Assembly: GCA_963556495.2 (NCBI GenBank)
Contig: OY747716.1
Location: forward strand, 49,812,818 to 49,876,817
Direction: 5' to 3'
Source: Valencia hispanica
Taxonomy: Eukaryota > Chordata > Actinopteri > Cyprinodontiformes > Valenciidae
DNA: 64,000 bases
The position numbers were made by a program, and so were the translations under genes. The first letter of the stretch is position 1, and the number at the start of each line of letters is the position of its first letter. A model generated the notes under the pieces. It saw only the letters and a list, made by a program, of their open reading frames with translations. It searched no databases and was not told the origin of the DNA. Of the stretch, positions 1 to 12,922 are shown one piece after another.

Positions 1-337
1 AACGAAGGGGCGGCGGAGGATGACTCGCTGGCGTACGAGGAGGAGAAGGCGGCCCAGCAGGACGTGGTGGAGGCGGTGAAGAGGCACATCCTCAACATGC
101 TCCACCTGCAGGCCCGGCCCAACATCACCCGGCCGGTGCCGCGCGCCGCGCTCCTCAACGCCCTGCGCAAGCTTCACGTGGGGCGAGTGGCCGAGGACGG
201 CAGTGTGCAGATCGAGGGGGAGGAGGAGGTCCGAGGGAGGGGAGGAAAGGGGGGAGGAGCGGCGGTGGCAGCAACTCGGGCGGGAGACGGTGGCGACGCG
301 CCGGAGACGACGGAGATCATCACCTTCGCCGAGGCTG
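1..337 (+). CDS. inhba: inhba (activin/inhibin beta-A), first coding exon, partial at 5' end
   Basis: This exon encodes part of the propeptide of the inhibin/activin beta-A precursor, a secreted TGF-beta-family ligand. Frame 1 is open from base 1 and gives about 112 residues. They include a helix-like stretch (VEAVKRHILNMLHLQ), a predicted N-glycosylation site in RPNITRP, and the segment TTEIITFAEAG, which in this family lies at the end of the first coding exon. A consensus donor GTGAGT begins at 338, leaving phase 1. Joining to the acceptor at 10637 gives a Gly codon and continues in frame into ESQDVVNF. The signal peptide and start codon lie upstream of the window. Gly/Ala/Glu-rich low-complexity sequence precedes the junction. 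Teleosts carry two copies, inhbaa and inhbab, and I cannot say which this is. The open frame running on past 337 is intronic minisatellite. Confidence 0.9.
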
Positions 338-439
338 GTGAGTCTTACCGAGAGTCTGACGGAGAGTCTTCCTGGTTGGAGGGTGTGAGTGTGTCTGCAG
401 CTCTGTTAGAAACTCTGTCCACCTGCTTTATTCCACCTG

Positions 440-1727
440 CGTACACACAGACGCACACAGACGTGCACAGACGCACACAGACGCACACAGACGCACACAG
501 ACGCACACAGACGCGCACAGACGCACACAGACGTGCACAGACGCACACAGACGCACACAGACGCGCACAGACGCACACAGACGCACACAGACGCACACAG
601 ACGTGCACACAGACGCACACAGACGCGCACAGACGCACACAGACGTGCACAGACGCACACAGACGTGCACAGACGTGCACACAGACGCGCACAGACGCGC
701 ACAGACGCGCACAGACGCGCACAGACGCGCACAGACGCACACAGACGTGCACACAGACACACACAGACGTGCACACAGACGCACACAGACGTGCACACAG
801 ACACACACAGACGCGCACAGACGCACACAGACGTGCACACAGACACACACAGACGCGCACAGACGCACACAGACGCACACAGACGTGCACACAGACGCAC
901 ACAGACGCACACATACGCGCACAGACGCGCACAGACGCGCACAGACGCACACAGACGCACACAGACGCACACAGACGCGCACAGACGCACACAGACGCGC
1001 ACAGACGCACACAGACGTGCACAGACGCACACAGACGCACACAGACGCGCACAGACGCACACAGACGCGCACAGACGCACACAGACGTGCACACAGACGC
1101 ACACAGACGCGCACAGACGCACACAGACGTGCACAGACGCACACAGACGTGCACAGACGTGCACACAGACGCGCACAGACGCGCACAGACGCGCACAGAC
1201 GCGCACAGACGCGCACAGACGCACACAGACGTGCACACAGACACACACAGACGTGCACACAGACGCACACAGACGTGCACACAGACACACACAGACGCGC
1301 ACAGACGCACACAGACGTGCACACAGACACACACAGACGCGCACAGACGCACACAGACGCACACAGACGTGCACACAGACGCACACAGACGCACACAGAC
1401 GCACACATACGCACACAGACGTGCACACAGACGCGCACAGACGTGCACACAGACGCACACAGACGCACACAGACGTGCACACAGACACACACAGACGTGC
1501 ACACAGACGCACACAGACGTGCACACAGACGCACACAGACGCACACAGACGCACACATACGCACACAGACGCGCACAGACGCACACAGACGCACACATAC
1601 GCACACAGACACACGCACAGACGCACACAGACACACGCACAGACGCACACAGACACACGCACAGACGCACACAGACGCGCACAGACGCACACATACGCAC
1701 AGACGCGCACAGACACACACACACACA
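440..1727. repeat. Minisatellite, 10/12-bp ACACAGACGC-type units
   Basis: About 1.3 kb of tandem units mixing 10-mers (ACAGACGCAC, ACAGACGCGC) and 12-mers (ACACAGACGTGC). There is higher-order structure: a block starting near 665 recurs near 1149 (offset 484 bp) with the same order of CGC, CAC and GTGC variants for at least 200 bp. The array leaves long open frames on both strands (His/Arg/Thr or Cys/Val-rich), which are periodicity artefacts. It begins about 100 bp after the exon-1 donor. Confidence 0.97.
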
Positions 1728-1860
1728 GAGCGTCAGTAACCTCTGTAATTACCTCCTGCTGCTGTCAGAGAATGCCTCGTTATCTACTTAAAGTCAGCAG
1801 GGATTTGGGCGGCGCCGCCTGCATGTTTGGGTCCGTTTGTTTTCTCTCACAGTCAGTAGC

Positions 1861-1900
1861 AGTGGTGGTAGTGGTGGTGGTGGTGGTGGTGGTGGGGGGG
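1861..1900. repeat. (TGG)n microsatellite
   Basis: An interrupted run of GTGGTGG triplets ending in a poly-G tract. Confidence 0.9.
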
Positions 1901-4837
1901 GAGTCAGGTGTTAAACGCAGCTTCGTCACCTTTACCCTGCAGACCAGCTGCAGGGCACGCTTCGCCCATTTTAACACGAGTTAAACACCTCTAAATCCGG
2001 GTCGCTGACGGGTCAGCGCCGGTATTTCCAAGGGTCCCTGAAGGTGAACTGGTGCGAAGATGTCGGATCATGTTCTGCAGGTCCAGTCTGGTCGTTTTGT
2101 TTGTTTTAGGGGATTTTAAAATGTAGTAGATGAGTCAGAAGCGCTGGGAGCTGAAGTTTTGGACCTTGAGTTGATTTAGCTGAGAATGCAGCAGCTCCAT
2201 CATCCTGCCCGCTGCTCCTCACCTGTCAGCTGAGCCGTGGGGGCGGGACTCTGATGTCCGCTTCCTCCTCTGGATTCTCTGCCGTTGCAGTTTGGGTTTC
2301 TGTAGGCGAGAGTCTGGAACAGCAGATGGAAAAAGGCTTTTATGAAGCGGATCTGTGCAAACAGGCTGAGCGGAGCAGCTTTGCTGAGAGGAAAACAGAG
2401 AGTCTGCAGCTGCCTGGAGAGCTGCAGCCCAGTGTTTGTTCAGGTTGATCAGATAATCTAATCCCACCTGAGCTCCTGAAACCTCCAGTTCTATCAAGAT
2501 GTTTGGATCAGAACCGATCTGTAGGACGGAAACATTCGAACCTCACAGAACCGCTTTCTGGAAGCCAGATTTAGCTTCTTCTAAGGGCCCTCAGTGGGAT
2601 CTGTAAACCCACAGTTTTGCCTCACAGGCAGCAAAGTTATTGTCTAGCTGGTCGCTCATACTGAGCCTGGTTCTGGTTCTGCTGGAGGTTTGTTTAGCGA
2701 GTTGTTCCTCTCCACTGTCACCGGGTGCTTCCTCAACATGTTGTGTATAAACTGATCTGAAATCTGCCTCAACCCGACCCAGTTGGGATGTTAAAGAACT
2801 TGACACTGTATGACTGAACTGGACTGAATCACTGGACCTGTTTGGGTTCTGAAGACCCTTGAAACGCTGCATGAACTAATGAATGTTTTTATAGATTTAA
2901 ACATTTATGAGTCTTTCAGAGGAATAAAGTTATTTTGTTCAAACACGTGAACCGTGCATCGAGTCTCTCTGATTCGTCTAAATCCGACCAACCCGCATCT
3001 TTCTGGATCTCAGATGTAGAACTTGTTGTCGTGCCGAACCCGACCCAGGTTTGGGTCCACTCTGTCTGAAGCTGCTGGACCTCATCCGTTTTGTTCTCGC
3101 CTCAGCGTTGAACGGCTCCGTTCTGTCAGCCGAACCTGGGAGGGTTTGGTTCCACCAGAACCCTGGCGCTGTGGTGGATGGACCGTACCGGGCTCCCTGG
3201 GTCTGCTTTATGGGGCTTCTATCTGGAGGTTCTCATGTGAACGCCCGACTGAGCTTTGGAGGAGGAATTTAACACGTTTCATGTTGCTGCCGCTGCAGAG
3301 TTGCAGAGAAATTGTGGGACGCAGCTAAAAACACTTGTGGTTAGCCGGAGCGTACTTTATAGTCAACATCTTGAAGCAATCTTCCCATGAAACGTAGGAA
3401 AAGGCCCGTTTGCAGATGAACTATTTACATTTCTGTCAAGTTGAAAATGATTCGATCTCAAAGCGGCTTCAACATTTTCCCTCATGAAAGAGAAGCGGTT
3501 GAGGTTCTGCTGGAGCAGATCTGGTTTCTAAACAGCCTACGGAGATCCAACTCGTCATTTAAACGTTGTTCTCAGTGAACAGATTCCCTTTTAATGCCTC
3601 AGTTTAGATTGTAATTGATGGAGCTAATGAAGTTCTGCAGTTTCTGCTCCTCAACAGAACTTTTACATTTTCTGACATCTTCAGGCTGGTGAGGGTGAAG
3701 CTCTGATGAACTTTGATTCTTTCTTTTTTTTCTTGCAGACCTGGAAAATCTGTTTCTGTCACTTTGGGACGATCCAGGATCCAGAACTGAATTATACAAG
3801 GTTCAGAAATAATGAACTATTAAGGTTTCACTACTGCAGAATGAAAATAGGTTAATTTCCCATAAATTATGATTGAGTTGTATCTAAAAGCAACAGAATA
3901 GACTCCGGTTCAGAGGGAGGAAGAGAAGAAAGGTGAGGTTAAAGGTCACTGCTGGAGGTTTTAACATCAGGAGGAGACCAAGTTTCATCCTCCAGCCTTT
4001 GCTGGTCTTGTCTTTTTGTCCTTCAGGCGTCCTCGTCCTCGCAGGGCGTCCACACCTTTAGGTCTCTTTGTACCTTCCCTGACAGATGTTGGTTTATTAT
4101 CTGTGCCACGTACCGCACGGAAATATGGTTATTTTACCCAGATAACCAGTAGCTACCAGCAGGAGGCGCTTTAGAGTTGCTTTGCTTTAATCAGGAGCGA
4201 TAACGTTTGGACCGACCTGAGCTCAGAACCACACACAGAGGGCGATTTTAAACAATAAACTGTAGTTATGGCAGTGTTAGTGTCATGGTGCTGCTTTAAA
4301 TAAAGGTTTGGTGAGCTGAAGCTAACGCTAGCTGATCTGTCTACTTAGCTGCTGTCACTTTATCTGAAATAATGATGCATTTAAAGCAGGAACACATTAA
4401 CTACTGATCCAGGTTCAGCCAGGCTGGTAGCCACACCCACTTTTCATACCATGATTCTGGCTTGTAAAGCATCACCTGTTCGTAGAAGATCTTTGACCCT
4501 ACACTGGTTCTGTAGGCGTCCGCCCACCTATCTCAGCCCTGCAGAGCTCCCACACTAAAATGCATATGAGCTTTCCGTACCAGCTGGTTGTAAGAAGAGA
4601 AGCGTCTGCAGCTTTGTTGGGAAATGAGCGGTGCATTCAGGGAGCTCTGTAATTATTTTGGGCGATGGAGATGGCGAGTTGCGCAGGGATGAGTGGATTC
4701 TTGGCGGAGACCAAGTGTCAACCTCTGTTTAGCAGCTCGGGGACAATATCTATCTGTCCCCTGTTTTTTCCTGTCCTCTGTTTAGAGTCCGTCCCTGTTT
4801 ATCTCCCCCCCTCCACCGCCTTCTCCCCATAACTCAC

Positions 4838-4895
4838 CACACACAGAGGACAATTAGGCTAATTGAACTTAATTGAACACATCATTAGCGACATT
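4838..4895. promoter_or_regulatory. AT-rich cluster of TAATT-type motifs (possible enhancer)
   Basis: Within otherwise ordinary intron sequence there is a short cluster containing CAATTAGG, CTAATTGA, CTTAATTGA and CATTAGCG, all homeodomain-like core sites on both strands. This is suggestive only. No conservation can be judged from one sequence. Confidence 0.2.
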
Positions 4896-6182
4896 CCTGA
4901 GTCCACTTTCATCGCTCCAGCCTCTCAGCCTGCTGGGCGCGCAGAATAAACCCGTCTTTGTTGGGTTTATTCTGGCAGCGCAGCCACCAGCTCGGGGTCA
5001 CTTCCCTGACCCCTGGCGGCCAGAGGGAGCCGAACCAGAGCAGCTGATTGGAGAACGGGAACATCTGTCTCAGGTGGAGCTGGCAGGTTCTCCTGCTTCA
5101 TCTTTCTTTGGTTCTGCTTCTCTCTTTCTGGCCTTTTATTCCCTTCTGTTTATTCTGTTCCTGCCATGTCTTCTCTCACAGTTTGGCATCTGCTCCGCCT
5201 CCCCGCTCCGTGGCGTGTCCTTAGCGTGTTTAAGGCGTGTTTACGGCCACAGTCACCTCATTTGGCTCTGCTTTGATGTTTGACAGAGATGCTCTACGTG
5301 CGGACAGATGAGTCACTCTATAGTAAACAGCTACAGACTGTGAGCGGACCTGCTGACACGGAAAACGACTTGGTAGATTCATCCAGAGCAAAAGTCAGGC
5401 TGGGACAAAGGTGGCCCTGGATTCATCCGCCACTCAAAGTAGTTCCTGCAGGAACAAACTAACATCCAATGAATTTAAAGAGATGAACAAAAGGTTTAAA
5501 CTTTATGAAGCTCGTTGTGTTTGACAGCGACCTGAGGAGGAGTCAGTACAACACCTGAGCTAAACTGGTCACATGACCTGGTTTAACTGGTCGCTGAACG
5601 TTTCGGGCCTGCTGGTTCCAGTTCTTCATTGGTTTTCCTTCAGACGTCTGAAACATCGACGCATTAAGGAGGTATAGAAATGTGTGGAGGGGAGGATCTA
5701 GATCCAGTAAACTTCTCTCTGGTTGCATCAAATCTCTGGTTCTTCCTGGGAACGGGACCAGATGGGACCTGAAGGCATCTGCTGTCCTTTTATTGTCTGT
5801 TTCTCATTGTTGGTTAGTCTGTCTGTTGTTGGGTTGAAGCTGGATCTGGTCAACTTCTGGAAAATCAAAGAGCAAATCCAGAGATACGACGCAGCGGCCA
5901 AAGCGAAATGATAAATAATCTAAATTAAACTCTTGAATCTTTCCTTAGCTACTAACAGAGCAGACTCAGAATCTTTAGTTAGAGTGAGACCCCTCTGTGG
6001 CTGCAACCCGTCTTTGGGGGGGAATCAGGGAGGCGGTGAGCGGCGGCCGACTTCAAACAGAGGGGGCGGAGCCATCCTAGCCGCGATGGCGCTCATCCTG
6101 GGGTTATAGTTACCCCAAGGGCTGGGAGGAACTGGTCTGACTGGGATCTTCCCAGTGAACGAGGCGCAGGAGAGACATTATG

Positions 6183-6183
6183 G

Positions 6184-6218
<35 letters not shown>

Positions 6219-6220
6219 GT
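6183..6220. repeat. (GAT)n microsatellite
   Basis: About twelve GAT triplets inside the inhba intron. Confidence 0.95.
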
Positions 6221-7460
6221 GGTTCAGGGCTGGGAAAGTGTCGCTAACAGGAAGCGTCGGTGTCCTGGTTAGGAGCTTCTACCAGCTGAAAGTGAACCTG
6301 GGCAGGCTGGGGTTGTGCCCAGCAGGGGGCGCTGCAGAGCTCAGCAGCTACCACCGGGGGGCGCTGCAGGAGTTGGTGCAGAGCCTGGAACCAGGTCTGA
6401 AGGTCCACAGAATCTCCTCCTAACCAGGTTCTGCTCATTCGGACTCGGAGCGTCCGTGTCCAACAGCCTTCAGTTCTTCTTCTACATCAAAACGAGCTGC
6501 GAGACGCTCAGATGCGTCTCTGACCGACTCCATAAACCGGAAGGTTCTGGTTCTGGATCTCCGGCAGCCTCTGAACGTCCCAACAGGAGCTGGCAGCCCA
6601 GAAAGTTCCAAACAACCAACATGTTGTCCAGAAGAACCTGAGGATGTTTGATGGTTCCTGAAAAGGCAGAGAACGTGATCCCTGAGCGGTTCTGGTTCTG
6701 ACAGGACCTGTGGATGGTTCCTGGGGGTTCTGTAGAACTTCCTCCAGAGGTCCCATCCTGCAGCTGTTGGATCCATCCAGTCGGCACGGTACCGGTCCGT
6801 TCATCTGATCCAGGTGTTGGAGAATTGTGTTCTCAGCAGGACCTTGTAGAACCTCCCAGTAAATGGACCTTCTGGTTCTGGTTGTAGCAGAAGGTGAGAG
6901 GTTTTCCCTCCTGTGGTTGATGATGGTGTGAAACTCAGCAGACCGTGGAGGTTCTAGTCTCCAGTCGTGTCTGAATCGGTTCCTCTGATTAGAACATTTT
7001 ATTAGATGGATCCATTGTGGGAACGGAGGCGCAGCTGGAAGGAGATTCTGCAGCTTTAGTTCGGTTCAGATTGGTCCGGTCCCCAGAGCTTCGTGTGATT
7101 CCTAGATGAAGATGAGAAGCATGTTCTAGACGTCTCTTCGTGATGGATGGATGGAGCAGCTGAGGTCGCTTTGATGTTGGAACGCCTCCCTGGTGATTTA
7201 AGCTCAGTTTCACTGCTGGAACCGTTTTGCGCCTCCTTTTTATTTGCCTCTGACAGCCAGCCATCATGGCAGCACAAACTGACGCGCTGTTCGCACTCAT
7301 GGAGCGACCAGAACCTCCAGGAGTTCTCCAGCAGCTCGGCTCACTTCACTTTATTGGCTTTGGAAGAGAAACGACTTCTAGAAGCTGTAGTGGAATCACC
7401 ATGGATACCAACTGTCTGACAGAGCAGCAATCATCCCAACCACAGATTACACCTGGTTTA

Positions 7461-8600
7461 GACCTGGTTTAGTTCTGGTTTAACCTGGTGGATCCTTCAG
7501 ACCTGCAGAGATCCTTTAGATCCTTTAGACCTGCAGAGATCTATTAGATCCTTTAGACCTGCAGAGATCTTCTGATCCTTTAGACCTGCAGAGATCTATT
7601 AGATCCTTTAGACCTGCAGAGATCTTTTAGATCCTTTAGACCTGCAGAGATCTATTAGATCCTTTAGACCTGCAGAGATCTTCTGATCCTTTAGACCTGC
7701 AGAGATCTTCTGATCCTTTAGACCTGCAGAGATCTATTAGATCCTTTAGACCTGTAGAGATCTATTAGATCCTTTAGACCTGCAGAGATCTTTTAGATCC
7801 TTTAGACCTGTAGAGATCTATTAGATCCTTTAGACCTGTAGAGATCTATTAGATCCTTTAGACCTGCAGAGATCTTTTAGACCTGCAGAGATCTTTTAGA
7901 TCCTTTAGACCTGTAGAGATCTATTAGATCCTTTAGACCTGTAGAGATCTATTAGATCCTTTAGACCTGCAGAGATCTTTTAGATCCTTTAGACCTGTAG
8001 AGATCTATTAGATCCTTTAGACCTGCAGAGATCTATTAGATCCTTTAGACCTGCAGAGATCTATTAGATCCTTTAGACCTGCAGAGATCTATTAGATCCT
8101 TTAGACCTGCAGAGATCTATTAGATCCTTTAGACCTGCAGAGATCTTCTGATCCTTTAGACCTGCAGAGATCTATTAGATCCTTCAGACCTGCAGAGATC
8201 TATTAGATCCTTTAGATCCTTTAGACCTGCAAATATCTATTAGATCCTTTAGACCTGGTTTAGTTCTGGTTTAACCTGGTGGATCCTTCAGACCTGCAGA
8301 GATCCTTTAGATCCTTTAGACCTGCAGAGATCTATTAGATCCTTTAGACCTGTAGAGATCTATTAGATCCTTTAGACATGCAGAGATCTTTTAGACCTGC
8401 AGAGATCCTTTAGATTCTTTAGACCTGTAGAGATCTATTAGATCCTTTAGACCTGCAGAGATCTTTTAGACCTGCAGAGATCTATTAGATCCTTTAGACC
8501 TGTAGAGATCTTTTAGATCCTTTAGACCTGCAGAGATCTTTTAGATCCTTTAGACCTGTAGAGATCTTTTAGATCCTTTAGACCTGCAGATATCATTCCG
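7461..8600. repeat. Minisatellite, 28-bp unit
   Basis: About 40 units of 25-28 bp with the core TTTAGACCTGCAGAGATC followed by TATTAGATCC, TTTTAGATCC or TTCTGATCC variants. Each typical unit holds a PstI site (CTGCAG), and many hold AGATCT. The leader GACCTGGTTTAGTTCTGG at 7461 recurs at 8252 (offset 791 bp) followed by the same unit order, so part of the array arose by a large internal duplication. Confidence 0.97.
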
Positions 8601-10637
8601 ACATCTGAATTTGATAAATTAGACGACCCTAAAGAGTGAAAATGTTGCATCGGATTGTCTGATCTGGGTTTTGATTATCTAGCCTGGAGGTTGTGAGGTC
8701 CACACTAAGCACTGAGTGTAGAACCTGAAGGTCTGAGCATCTCCAGATGAATATGGGTCAGAACCTCCAGGAGCCTGTAGACTGTTTTAGTTACACTTGA
8801 CTGTAGATGGAACCGTATCCGAGCTTCATGGATGTTCCATCAGAGAACTTTCTTCCTTCCACACAATCCATCATCATGGAGCGGTTCCACTGAAGGTCCG
8901 ACCCACTGATCCAGAACTCTAACATACTTCAGACTCTGAAGGTCCAACTTTGTGTCAGAACTTCAGACTTTTATGTTTGTTTTGGTCGTAAATGTTCTCA
9001 CAAAGAGCCGCAGATAATTTTAACGACCCAATAAGAACAATCCACAGAATCTGCATCTGGAGCAGCTTCAAAATTCCCCACAGTGATGGACAATTATGGG
9101 ATGCATTCTGCAGATTTTTTTCATTAAGTCAGAGCAGAAGTTCATGAGAAAAAATGAGAAATGTTCTGATGGGCTTTTCTGCCAAACACTGTCGGCATTT
9201 CTTGGATTTTAGGGGTTTAGTCTCCTTCACGTTTCAGCGCTGAACTTCTCAGAACTTCACGTTTCTTTGTTTTCTTCCAGCTGCAGTTGTTCTGCTCCAG
9301 CTGAGCTGCGTCTGATACGATCATAAAACAAATCCTATTGTTATTCTCCTTTATAAAACACAATAAAACATGGCCACATTTTAAACTGCTGTGGGGCAGA
9401 GCCAAATCAGGGCAATGAGGACCCTGTAGAACCATCAGAACAACGTCCAGATTACTCCTGGACCAGGTGGGGCTCCTCCAGACTCTGATCCGGTTTGAGG
9501 TGTTTATGGACAGTTGATCTCCACGAGCTCACCTGGAGATCCTGGTGGCGTCTGGTTTGAGAATCTCAGGGTTCTGTTGGATGGGTCGCTACCTCGGTGC
9601 CTTGATCCAAAACCTCCTCAAACATCACGTTCCTGCACGTTTAAATCAAGAAAATACAAAGAAAAAAGGCGTTTGCAGAACCAGAACCTGCTGGTTCTGC
9701 AGCCTGGGCCCATCTCCAGCCCATTCTCAGAAAGGATGAATGAACGGGACTCGTTATTTTCTGTCTCCTGGAGGTGACGATGATCTAAGTGAGATAATCG
9801 CCTCCGAACGCCTCTTAAGACGCTCTAATGGTGGCCGCCTCCTCACACACAGGCGAGTCGCCCATTCACACCGTCTAACTGAGCATCGCTGCTGCTGACA
9901 TTCATAAACTCTGAAATCGTGACTCCGGTCTTCTGTTGCCCAGGAGGCCGAGCTGAGAGAGGGTGGATGTCAGTCCGCTGCCTTGCCTTTAGGCTCCAAG
10001 GAAATATAAAACTGCAGCACATGTGTGTCGGTGTGAGCAAAGCCAGCAGAGTCCAGACGCAGCCTGCAGCCTCTCAGATCTGGGCTGTGATTGATGCCTG
10101 TTGATGTAGGGAGGGAGGAACATCTCGGGATCTGATGTTGAGCCATCATGTCAGCGGGGAAGCTAGAGAACGTTGAAGCCTCTGGGATGTTTTCATGCAG
10201 CCGCGGCGACAAGCTGCAGGTTTTTTCAGAGCCGCTTTGCTTTTAGGCCCCAGTAGCTGCAGGAACGACCACACAGATCCTGGTGGGAACCATTAGCTGC
10301 AATAAAAACTCCAGAAGCTCCGACCACTGCTGCTGAGTCAGCAGGAAGGGTCCAATCAGAAGCCTCCGTGTGTCTCACACATGATGAGTGTGTGCTAGAC
10401 GGCGACAGACTCGCTGTCCTCGTTAACCCCCCCCACACAGAGATGATGATGTAGGGCGTGTTGGAGTTGGTGCAGTTTGGTGATGAAGACGGTTTAAGGT
10501 CTCCCATGAATCACTGACTGATGATTGGACTAGTCGGACATGTTGAAGGTCCTCCAGCCAATCAGAGAGCAGAACGAGTAATGTAAACAAAACAGAGGGA
10601 TAGGTGACTAACTCTGTCCTCTACCTTTGTCCCTCAG

Positions 10638-11437
10638 GTGAATCTCAGGACGTGGTGAACTTCGTCCTCTCCAAAGAAGGAGGAGACATGTCCCTGGTGG
10701 AGCAGGCGAACGTCTGGCTCTTCCTCCGCTTGGCCAAAACCAACCGCAGCCGAGCCAAAGTCACAATCCGCCTCTTCCAGCAGCGCCTCCTCCCAAACGG
10801 ACGCCCCTCTCCGGCGCAGGACGACGTCCTTTTGGCGGAGAAGACCGTGGACACCCGGCGCAGCGGCTGGCACACCTTCCCCGTGTCTCCGGTGGTGCAG
10901 GCGCTGCTGGAGAGCAAGAGGAGCCCCGCGCTGAGCCTCCGGATGTCCTGCCCGCTCTGCAGCGACGCCGGCGCCACGCTCGTCCTGGTCTCTGGCGGCA
11001 ACCAGAGGGAGCAGTCCCACCGACCCTTCCTCATGGCCGTGGTGCGGCAGGGCGACGGCGGCGACCCTCGGCGGCGCAGGAAGCGCGGCCTGGAGTGCGA
11101 CGGGAAGGTGAGAGTCTGCTGCAAGAGACAGTTCTACGTCAACTTCAAGGACATCGGCTGGGCCGACTGGATCATCGCGCCGTCTGGTTACCACGCCAAC
11201 TACTGCGAGGGCGAGTGCCCCTCCCACGTGGCGAGCATCGCCGGCTCCACGCTGTCCTTCCACTCCACCGTCATCAGCCACTACCGCATGAGGGGCTACA
11301 GCCCCTTCCAGAACCTGAGGTCATGCTGCGTGCCCACCGTGCTGCGCGCCATGTCCATGCTCTACTACAACGAGGAGCAGAGGATCATCAAGAAGGACAT
11401 CCCGAAAATGATCGTGGAGGAGTGCGGCTGCTCGTAA
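10638..11437 (+). CDS. inhba: inhba (activin/inhibin beta-A), last coding exon, complete
   Basis: This exon completes the beta-A precursor, a secreted disulfide-linked dimer subunit of activins and inhibins that signals through activin type II and ALK4-type receptors. It begins after the CCCTCAG acceptor and its first two bases complete a Gly codon. It encodes 265 residues and ends with TAA at 11435. The rest of the latency-type propeptide ([39 protein letters not shown]) is followed by a basic furin-type site RRKR just before 11087. Cleavage there gives a 116-residue mature ligand, the same length as human activin A. It has nine cysteines at mature positions 4, 11, 12, 40, 44, 80, 81, 113 and 115, the beta-subunit cystine-knot pattern. 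The match is closer to beta-A than beta-B, for example [20 protein letters not shown] and the C-terminal ECGCS. There is a second predicted glycosylation site at NRS. The exon is GC-rich compared with its flanks. Confidence 0.97.
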
Positions 11438-11481
11438 AGACACAAACCCAAACGAAACAGTCTGGACTGGAGACGACCGAG

Positions 11482-11517
11482 TAGGAGGAGGTGGAGGAGG
11501 AGGAGGAGGAGGAGGAC
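11482..11517. repeat. (GGA)n tract in 3' UTR
   Basis: A short polypurine GAGGAGG run starting about 45 bp after the inhba stop codon. Confidence 0.9.
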
Positions 11518-11886
11518 CTTCACCTAACTCCTGGTCTCTCTGGGATAGAAACTCGTCTTCAGACTCGCTGAGTGAAACTCAAGCAGAGTCTCGACGGCAC
11601 TTTCTGAAAAAACACAAAAAAAGAATATCTAATATATTTTTTTTACAAAATGGAGGGAGCGAGGCTTATTTATGTGGTGTTCAGGCACCACTGCACCGGT
11701 TGGACTTCAGAGAGACGAGGTGCCTGAAAAACTGCAGACTAAAAGATCTCAAACTATGCAACTTGTTTCCTGTTATACATCTGATCGTACCCGACCCTGT
11801 TTCTACCTGTTTACTTCCTGAACGACGGAGGAGGAGACACTTTTATTACGCTGAAGTGTGTGTATGTGTGTGTGGGTACATGTATA

Positions 11887-12113
11887 GCTATACTTGTGTG
11901 GACATCTGTAGTTGTGAGGACATTTTGCCTGGTCCCCACAATGTTTAACTAGCTATTAAACTCTACTAGTTAGGTTTAGAGGTATGGTGTGAATTAGGTT
12001 TAGGTTAAGGTTAAGGTTAGGCATGTATCAGTAATGGTTAGGTTTAGGGAAAGTGTCTGGGTTAGGCATAGTAAAATCAATGGAAGTCAATACAATGTCA
12101 ACACAAGTATAGC
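11887..12113. mobile_element. MITE-like element with 19-bp inverted ends
   Basis: The ends 11887-11905 and 12095-12113 are inverted copies (GCTATACTTGTGTGGACAT against its complement) with one mismatch. Inside are GTGAGGACATTTTGCCTGG, TCCCCACAAT and GGTTAGG/GGTTTAGG motifs, which I know as parts of a very common fish dispersed repeat. A (GT)n tract follows directly, as is usual for this family. Confidence 0.75.
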
Positions 12114-12115
12114 AA

Positions 12116-12118
<3 letters not shown>

Positions 12119-12164
<46 letters not shown>
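12119..12164. repeat. (GT)n microsatellite
   Basis: About 22 uninterrupted GT dinucleotides adjoining the right end of the MITE-like element. Confidence 0.98.
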
Positions 12165-12165
<1 letters not shown>

Positions 12166-12922
12166 GAGATACTTGAACGAAAAAAGTTGGCTCGGCTGCT
12201 GGAACCAAACTCTTCTTTATGTTACCATGGTAACCATGTTGATATTAGTAATATTATTGTTAGTAAGTATATTAATAATATTAATGTAATTCTTGTTAGT
12301 GATGATATTTTTGTGTTATTATTTCAGTTTTTTATGTTTAAGAAGCGTTGCAAACGTTGTTGTTGTTTTTTTTTTGCACTATAGCGACACTCGTGTTCAG
12401 GTCCAAGTCCAACAGGCCGCAGGTCCGATTCCCTCAGAGTCCAGACGAGTTTCTAAAGCCTGAAACCTGCAGCCAGACGTCACATGTCACAGCTACTCGT
12501 TTCCTATTGGTCGGCTGTTTCCTGCAGGATCTTTATCAGTATTTCTGCAGGAGACGTTCAGAGCAGCACGTCTATGATCAAAATAAAACGCATTGGATTA
12601 TTAATAAAACTTCTTTTTCTGTGTGTTTCAGCCTTTTAAAGCTTAACTTTCAGGCTGTAGCAGTAATTAGTGTAGAAATCAGACAGTAACTGTTCAAACT
12701 GTAAGATAATCAGAACCACTCAGAGGGAGAAACAGTCTCACTGAGGTTCTCATGGGTCCAACTGAACAACCCTAATAATTCAGCCAATAAGAAGCTGTGT
12801 TGTTGTGAACAGAGACTAACGCATCATGTCAGGCGTCGTAAAATCATTTAAAGCTACAGTAACCGTTATTACAGGTAAAGCTGCAGCCTAATTTAGCAGC
12901 TGAGAAGAAAAAAACCCTTTGG

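Larger units (their letters stand above)
338..10637 (+). other. inhba intron (10.3 kb)
   Basis: The intron is bounded by the donor GTGAGT at 338 and the acceptor CCCTCAG ending at 10637, phase 1. Two minisatellites (440-1727 and 7461-8600), a (TGG)n tract and a (GAT)n tract are listed separately. In the remainder (1900-6180, 6221-7460, 8601-10637) I find no exon, RNA gene or recognisable transposon; the short open frames there lack codon structure or recognisable similarity. Confidence 0.85.

Noticed and set aside
64..1791. 575-codon open frame continuing from inhba exon 1
   Set aside because: After the donor at 338 it is only ACACAGACGC-type repeat. The real frame splices to 10638 with matching phase and family sequence.
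4873..5283. 136-codon frame in the inhba intron with a hydrophobic segment
   Set aside because: No recognisable similarity and no splice or promoter support; a chance open frame in GC-moderate intron.
10634..11281. Minus-strand 215-codon frame opposite inhba
   Set aside because: Shadow frame of a GC-rich conserved exon on the + strand.
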